DNA from: Callaeas wilsoni
Taxonomy: Eukaryota > Chordata > Aves > Passeriformes > Callaeidae
Assembly: GCA_013398955.1 (NCBI GenBank)
Contig: VWPU01004883.1
Location: forward strand, 434,001 to 498,000
DNA: 64,000 nt
Reading direction: 5' to 3'
Shown here: positions 57,865 to 64,000 of the stretch, in pieces
How positions within the stretch are numbered: position 1 is the first letter of the stretch
How the letters are laid out: each line of letters starts with the position of its first letter
Position numbers and translations under genes: made by a program
The notes under the pieces: generated by a model
Told to the model about the DNA's origin: nothing
Databases searched by the model: none
The model's input: only the letters and a program-made list of their open reading frames with translations

Positions 57865-60800
57865 AACTTACCCTGTAACTCTGCAGAAGTGCTACGTAGC
57901 TAACAGGCCAACAAACAGAGGCTTGAGTTTACCTGCTGCTTTTCCTTTTCCTTCGGCATGCACTGGCAGAGGATGGAATTAGAGAGGCAGCTGCGTCCCA
58001 ACGGCCCTGCCCTGGCTGTGGTCAGTCTGTCCATCTGCATCCCAGGCCCTGACACCCTCCTCTGCAGCTTTTCCATATAAAAATGGGGACAGAAGCAGCT
58101 GATCCAGCCAGACCCTGTGCAAGCAGAGCATGGAGAGCGCTCGCAGGGACAGTACCGGCCTTGGGCCGTGCTGCAGCCCTGAGACAGCCCAGGGCTCCCT
58201 AATGAACATCTCCCACGTCAGATTAAACACCACGCCTGTGCTTCAGCAGCCTCACAGTCAGGCAGCCCGAGTGACCTGTTGCATGGCCAAGAGCCAGCCA
58301 GCACCTGCACCTTCCCTTACAGATGGCTTTCTGAGGCATTAAATCCACATTTTAATTTTCTACTCAGTTCTGCCTCTTCGGAGCTCTCCAGCAGAGCCGT
58401 ATCTCGCTCCTTGCAGCTGGAGACACCTTTAGCAAAATCTCCAGCTCCTACTGATGTGGAAAAATTCATGCATTTCTCTCCTTGTGTAAGCACGGGTCTG
58501 GCATTCACGGCACCTCCCAGAGATAAGCCCCAAATCGCTCATCGCTAGAAACCCCGCACTTTGGTAAGGATGGACAGAGTCGGGATTAAAAAAACCACCC
58601 TTGGACCCTAACTAAACACTTCAGCTGCTGTAGATTACAGAATCCTATTTAGTTATACCAGAGAGCATTTTCCACAGAGGAAACGTCTTCAACCTGGCTC
58701 TAGGAAGCAAATCAAATTAAAAATTTTGGAAGTAAGAAAAAAAATCCAGAGTTTTGCTTGGTTTGGTTCATTTTTAGAGAAAATGTGGTTTAGAAATGGG
58801 ATTAACTGGAGTGTCCTGGCAACCCTTCCCACTCAGCAGCACCTCAACTGGGCTGTGCACTCCTGCAAGCTCCTGGCTGCCCCAAGGAAAATGCCATTAA
58901 AGAAAATACAGCTATTTTTAAAGCTAGAAGGACAAATTCTCCTCCCAGTTACACCAGTGACCTCGTGACTCTCCACAAGGTTGGGCAGGCACAGCTCTGA
59001 TTTGGGGCTATTTTGAGCATCCTCCAGAGTCACCAGGCACCCAGCAGGCAGAAAGCACTGAGGAGCAGGATGAGGCCCCTGTCTCCAAACTCAGCCTGTT
59101 AAGGTAGTGATAACTTCCACCAACTAAAGGGTAAAATACAAATTCTCTTTTTAAATAAAACACTTTAACCAACACAACCACTTCCCCCACATGCACCTGG
59201 GCCTGAGCAGGGCTGGCACTCACTGCTGCTCCTGCTGCCATCCCCACTCATTCATCTCACATGCACATGTAGTACAAACTCATTCAGGGCTCTTCTGCAG
59301 ATGAAATATTTAAATGGTTTATACTTTGCTATCCCTTTTAAATGAGATAGAATCGTCATAAACAGACTTGGGCTGACTTGCTCTCTCCACCACCTCTTTT
59401 TCTTTTCTGCAAGCAAGATTCAGGAGCTTCATGGGCACAATCCATGCTGGTAAATGGATGGAGACCCCTTGGATGTTGCAGGTATTGCAGAGGCATGAGG
59501 AAGCAGTTTTTGCTCTCTTGAGCAAGCACATGGGCTGTGGCATGACTGAGGGGACATCACACGTGAAGAGAGATGCAGAGCCTGGACTCTCCAGTCTGCA
59601 TTTGAGCAGCTGGGACGAACACAACCTGCCTTGCCATCGGACCCAGCCTGTTTGTGCTACCCTCTTCAGGAGCTGCTGCTCCCACCCCAAGGCAGCAGCT
59701 GCATTTTAGCTGCTGCTGACACCAGCAAAAGCAAAATCCTGGGCAAGCCGGCAGACACGACACGGCCAACATGTAATGGTGCTGCTGATGTGCTGACACA
59801 CCACCCAAAACCTCCAAGAGCATCAGGCTTGGAGGAATTCCCAGCTTGTGTGGTCCAAGGAAGATGTAACCACAACACAGAGGCTTTCCCTCCACTGCCC
59901 TGCCCAGCTCCCAAGTGCCCCAGGAGGCTGCAAACACACACAGGCTTCACCAGGAATCTTGATGGACAATGACCGAGCCAAGCAACCGGCGATTCCACCC
60001 AAATTCACCCTCACGTTCTCACGCTGGAGGCCAGGGCACCCAGTGCTGCTGCCCCTGGTGCAAAGGGAAGGGGACACATCCATGGGCAGGGAGGGAAGAT
60101 CTCTCCCTTCCCTGCAGAAGCCTCGAGATGGAAAACGCTTACAGCTGTGTCCGCATCCATATGCATAAGAGAACAGGCCCTGATCCAGCACACGCTTACG
60201 TCAATCTGCCGTCACCAAGATTCAGGAGAACATTTAAAATTAAACAAAAATTTCCTTGCACTGCAAAACTAAGGACAAAGAAACGAAGTAAGTCTTGTGG
60301 GTAGTGCAGAAGCAGGTGTCGAAGGACCTGGTCGCAGCAAGGCTCTGGTACGGACACCCCAGATAACCCTGGGCACGTCACTTCACTTCCAGGTTTAACC
60401 ACTGAATGCAGCTGCCAGCTCTCTGGATATCATTCTAAAGGCAGATAGGGGGCTCTCAGATGGTCACAGAAAACCTGACCAGCTCAGAAGGTTATTTCCC
60501 ATCTGGTCCCCATGCCTGGCTCTCCACACGCTGTGTGCAGAACAGGTTACCTGTAACTCGGCACCTCCAAGGACCCCGCAAGCCCTGGCTCCGAGGAGCT
60601 GCTTGCAGTCTAAACCACAGAAGTAAGTCAGCATTTGCAACAACACTTCAGATTTCACCTGCTGAAAATAAAGACAATAGCTTTTCAAAATAAATAGGGA
60701 GAAAAAGCAAGATCAATAAGTGACACACACTAAATTCCCAAGCCAGCCTCATTAAAACAAAGTATTTTATTTTGTTTACCCCCACAAATAAGAGTTCAGT

Positions 60801-61055
60801 GCAAAAGAGAGTGTGCTGTCCTAAGGGCTATACAAGCTGATGCTGTTTTATGGCTGTTTTGTTAAGATTTGGACTGGAATGGACAAAAAAAAAATCCTAA
60901 AATGATAAAAAAAATCTTTATTGACAGAGAGGGGGAAAAGCCATGCAGAAAGTTTGGGGGTTTTTCTTAAAGCCAATGTGGTATTACAGAACCTACAAGC
61001 TAGCTCACAACTGGAAAGGATTTTAATATAGAAGAGGACTTTTCTGCAGAACTGT
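57865..61055. other. Unique spacer, nothing recognised
   Basis: Mixed sequence with an AT-richer patch at 58330-58365 and many overlapping short frames. No repeats, RNA genes or exons were recognised. Confidence 0.5.
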
Positions 61056-61059
61056 TGGA

Positions 61060-61112
61060 GAATCATAGAATCATTTTGACTGGAAAATACCCCCAAGATC
61101 ATCAAGTCTATT
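61060..61112 (-). mobile_element. CR1 3'-end relic, minus strand
   Basis: The plus strand reads GAATCATAGAATCATTTTGA, then CTGGAAAATACCCCCAAGATC and ATCAAGTC, the reverse complement of a CR1 3' terminus. About 53 bases remain. A plus-strand relic of the same end lies about 105 bases to the right. Confidence 0.8.
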
Positions 61113-61216
61113 AGTGAAGCTCAAGATTAACAAATTGACCCACACAGCAAACAATGAGACAAACTTCTCTGAACTTCAAAGGGGCTGTGATGTTCACTTT
61201 GCTTGGAAGCATTACG

Positions 61217-61272
61217 GCTGGACTTTGTCTTTTAGGGTATTTTCCAACCTAAATGGTTATATGGTTTCTAAC
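61217..61272 (+). mobile_element. CR1 3'-end relic, plus strand
   Basis: GGCTGGACTTTGTCTTTTAG is followed by GGTATTTTCCAACCTAAATG and a decayed GTTATATGGTTTCT tail, matching the last bases of a CR1 element. It lies opposite to the relic at 61060-61112, so the pair forms an imperfect inverted repeat. Confidence 0.7.
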
Positions 61273-61279
61273 GAAGCTT

Positions 61280-62135
61280 TAAGAATCTCATCCCACAGAT
61301 TTATTTCCCCTTTTTTCTTTTTAGATGAAGCAGTTACACAAACTCCACAGCCCAATTTCGGCTCCTTTGTGTACTAGGAGAGAGGTTGAAACGTGTTGAT
61401 GTATTGAAGTTTTCCCCTTACTCCTCTGTGGTAGATGTTCTCCAGGAGCAGTTGCATTATTCCTGAGCCTGGGTTTCCATGTTTCCTTGGACAATGTGAA
61501 AAAAGGAGCTAGGACAGGTGAGCAACACCAGAGGGGCTCAGCAAGATGTGAATCCCCATCCAGTCCATGTGCACCCCTCATTTCCAGCCCCACCTGCCCG
61601 CTCAGCAGAGCTGGGCAGAGGCAGACTCCTCTCCATCGCCCCTCAGTGCCCTGCTCCGCTGCACAGCTTGCAAAGCACAGCCTGTTCCTACCATGGGCCA
61701 GGTCCCTGCAGCCCTCCGGACAAAGCCTCAAACCCAGGCAGCATGGAAGATCAATGGTGCCAGAAAACACAAGAGATTGGCTTGAACTCCCAGATTTTAA
61801 ACACAAAGAGATTCCCAGCAGCTCTCCATCCCCCTTGGGCCGCACACCAGACCTTGCAATTCATTGCTCAGCACCACCTTCCCCGGGAGACGGCGGCTGG
61901 AAGTGACATTACTGCAGTACTCCAGCCCCAGGAGTCAATCAGCTCGGTGCCACCAGCAGTCCCATCCCTCATCCCCCTGGTCCCAATGGATGCCGTGTCT
62001 GTCACACTCCTGATGTCTGCCCACATCAGCTTTTGTACCTGCTTCACCCTGAGCAGGTGCAGACCAGCACGAGGGTTGCAGGGTTTGCTTTCCAGCCCCA
62101 TCCTTTGACAGGAGTAAAGCAGAAACAGGTATTTT
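61280..62135. other. Unique spacer, nothing recognised
   Basis: GC-rich with frames of 174-196 codons on both strands (61321-61845 minus, 61518-62108 plus). Mutual overlap and absence of family motifs argue against coding. Confidence 0.5.
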
Positions 62136-62139
62136 TTCA

Positions 62140-62680
62140 CTGCAAATCAGATGTTCAATACCTTTTTTTAATCATTGCCCTTTTTGCATTGCTTTAACAA
62201 ATCTACCCTTATTTGGTGGGGGGGGCAGTGACAGCACAGAAGGGTGAGTGGGAAGTGCCCCTACAGTGCTGGTCCACACACCCCTGCTTTTACTCCAGGC
62301 CAGGCACAAGTTTCTCAGCACAATGATGAAAAGAAACTACTTCAACTTCTCAAGTGTCCCAGGCTTCTTCCTGGTAACCAAACTGACGAACTGTTTAGCC
62401 TGGAGAGGGAAGGGTTAATTAATAATGTCACGAGATGAGCCCCTGGGCCACACAACTACCACCTCCTGCTTGGTGAGCTGCCAGCATTAAAGGAACCAGC
62501 ACTGAGCCGAAGTTAAGACATTTATCCTTCGACAATACTCTATTGCAACAACTTTATTTTGATGATACGGGATGATTAATGCTTACAGCCACTGTCATTT
62601 CCTTTGATAGATTTTTGGGGCTGTGGAGTGACATTTGCTCAATGCACCATTCCTGAAAAGCTGCACTCATCGTAGCGTGG
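62140..62680. promoter_or_regulatory. Candidate noncoding regulatory island
   Basis: Contains GGGTTAATTAATAATGTCACG near 62411-62431, GATGATTAATGC near 62571 and a nine-G run near 62218. AT-rich parts alternate with a short GC-rich stretch. No sustained frame. Candidate only. Confidence 0.3.
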
Positions 62681-62684
62681 AGGA

Positions 62685-63225
62685 GAGGGATGCTCCATGC
62701 ATCAGCCATCAGTAACCTGCCTCTGCCAGCTGCAGGTGGCCAGGAGAGATACTGTGAGGAATTGGGGGATGCTTACTGAAAGCCTTGACTGGTAAAGGCT
62801 GTGGAGCGAGAGGAAGGTGTGTTAAATAGCCGGCGTTGTAAGAAATGGTGAGAGTTTGTCTTTCTCAGCAGAAAGAAAAGAGACTGTTGGTTGCAAACAC
62901 CACAGCCAAGAGCTGCAGCAGACTTCACTGTTTTGCCACGAACACGCTGGAAGATCAGATCCTGAGAGAGACTCTCCGGGGCTGAGTCGCAGCCACAGCA
63001 AGCTCTCACAACTGCTCTTGAAGGCAAAACACATCCAAAAAATTCAGACTGATCAATCAGTAAAACAAGACACAGACAAATGTCTCAAATGTCTCTTCAC
63101 TAATGGCAAAAAAACCCAACCCAACTTGGAAACCTTAATCTTAACCTCTGCACCTCTGAGTTCCCCCTACCTGTAACATGAGGACAAGAGTCATTTCCCC
63201 CACCCGGCTGCTGCAAGGTTCTCCT
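62685..63225. other. Unique spacer, nothing recognised
   Basis: No repeat or RNA gene was recognised. The frame at 62856-63176 is chance-like. Confidence 0.45.
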
Positions 63226-63227
63226 AA

Positions 63228-63330
63228 TCAATCAGCTCATTAATTCATGCAAAGCATTAGACAGGCAGCAGATGGATGGCTTTACACAATAGTGTTTTCT
63301 ACAGTGAAATATTTCTACTTAATTCTCCAC
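63228..63330. promoter_or_regulatory. Candidate element with TAAT and octamer-like sites
   Basis: TAATCAATCAGCTCATTAATTC is followed by ATGCAAAG at 63247-63254, a one-mismatch POU octamer, within about 30 bases. Flanks are GC-richer. Candidate enhancer core. Confidence 0.35.
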
Positions 63331-63555
63331 CAGCAGCTGCCTGCCCACTCCCATCACAGCAGCACAGAGTGGTCCAGGCTCACACAGGGACACCCGAGAG
63401 GTCCGGAACAGTGGAGTCTCCTCTGGATCCAAACAGCACCCGGTGCCACATGGAATTCCCTGGCTGGAGACACCCTTTCCACAAGGCTTCTTAACAGACT
63501 TGATTTTCCTCATATTTAAAAGCTGTCTCAGGAGCATAATGATTTTAAATTCACT

Positions 63556-63670
63556 CCCCGCCGCAGTCAATCAATGGAGCGGCGGCTGCCGGTGCCTGGC
63601 GAGCAGGCGGTGATGAATGGGGCTTTGGCGGCTGCACCGCTCGCCTCCGAGCGAGAGCAGAGCGTGGGCA
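63556..63670. promoter_or_regulatory. CpG-dense patch
   Basis: Hand count finds about 13 CpG in about 110 bases (CCCCGCCGC, GAGCGGCGGC, CTCGCCTCCGAGCGAG), starting directly after AT-rich sequence (CATAATGATTTTAAATTC). It includes the inverted repeat CTCGC...GCGAG. A 105-codon plus-strand frame starts inside it at 63574, but no family is recognised. Possible small promoter or regulatory CpG cluster. Confidence 0.35.
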
Positions 63671-64000
63671 GAGGGTGGGGAAGAGAAGCAAAGCCAGGAA
63701 CAAAAATTAAAAGGAAGAAATGGGGCGGGGGGTGGAAAAGCCCAAACTGCTCTCTGCGAAGTTGGGACAAGTGTCGGTCTGGAAGGCGTCACTTGGAGGG
63801 AGCAGTCTGGGTTTGTGTTCATCTCCCTGATCCATTATCATCCTATACCTTGAATAAACCAGGTAATACATTTGTTTCAAGCAAGTGCTAACCCCAAGCC
63901 TGGCTTGTGGCGAGGACCAGAGTCCTGGCACCAGCACCCACCCTGCACACGTGCCACTGACCCAGCTCTGCTTTCCAGGAGGTGCCAAAGAACAAATGCC
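63671..64000. other. Unique spacer, nothing recognised
   Basis: Purine-rich at 63665-63740, then ordinary sequence to the window end. Confidence 0.5.

Noticed and set aside
61518..62108. 196-codon plus-strand frame with a 174-codon antisense frame
   Set aside because: Long frames on both strands of a GC-rich segment indicate composition rather than coding.
62216..62226. G-run as a G-quadruplex
   Set aside because: It is one long run without three further G-runs at short spacing, so a stable intramolecular quadruplex is not supported. The same applies near 895, 32239, 46733 and 54248.

Overview
This window is vertebrate nuclear DNA with no protein-coding gene that I can support. It is most likely avian. 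The only clear interspersed repeats are CR1 LINE 3' ends: tails of the ATTCTATG/ATTCTGTG type, plus the C-terminal ORF2 region in two copies. There is also one LTR-like sequence. Repeat density is low, microsatellites are short, and the base composition is mixed, as in bird chromosomes. A passerine is possible, but the sequence alone does not prove it. Nothing suggests bacteria, phage, operons or CRISPR. Almost all open reading frames are short, overlap on both strands and look like chance.

Layout. 1-9000 is moderately GC-rich unique sequence with purine-rich tracts and a few AT-rich islands (3000-3260, 4690-4940, 7700-7960). A 32-bp minisatellite lies at 9009-9163, followed by a hairpin-rich and then CpG-rich patch at 9805-9995. 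From 10290 to 21130, AT-rich islands with homeodomain, POU or T-box-like motifs alternate with GC-richer spacer; a CR1 fragment lies at 19340-19576. A visibly A+T-rich, repeat-poor block spans about 23930-29830 and ends in a TAAT-rich segment. CR1 fragments lie at 33924-34243, 35970-36030 and probably 37310-37450, with a putative solo LTR at about 37500-37885. From 40850 to 51330 there are further candidate regulatory islands and a complex 81/121-bp minisatellite (49241-49760) containing the window's single N. At 56880-57476 an AT-rich element abuts a CpG-rich patch (57477-57860). Two CR1 3' ends in opposite orientation lie at 61060-61272, and the window closes with an octamer/TAAT element and a CpG-dense patch (63230-63670).

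Interpretation. Many AT-rich islands with clustered homeodomain-type sites, in sequence without recognisable exons, fit either a gene desert around a developmental regulator or very long introns. Conservation cannot be seen from one sequence, so every regulatory call is a candidate. The most unusual items are the two-class minisatellite with long open frames on both strands and a probable assembly join, the AT-rich/CpG-rich boundary at about 57477, the inverted repeat around an X-box-like core at 47168-47201, and the opposed CR1 3' ends near 61 kb.
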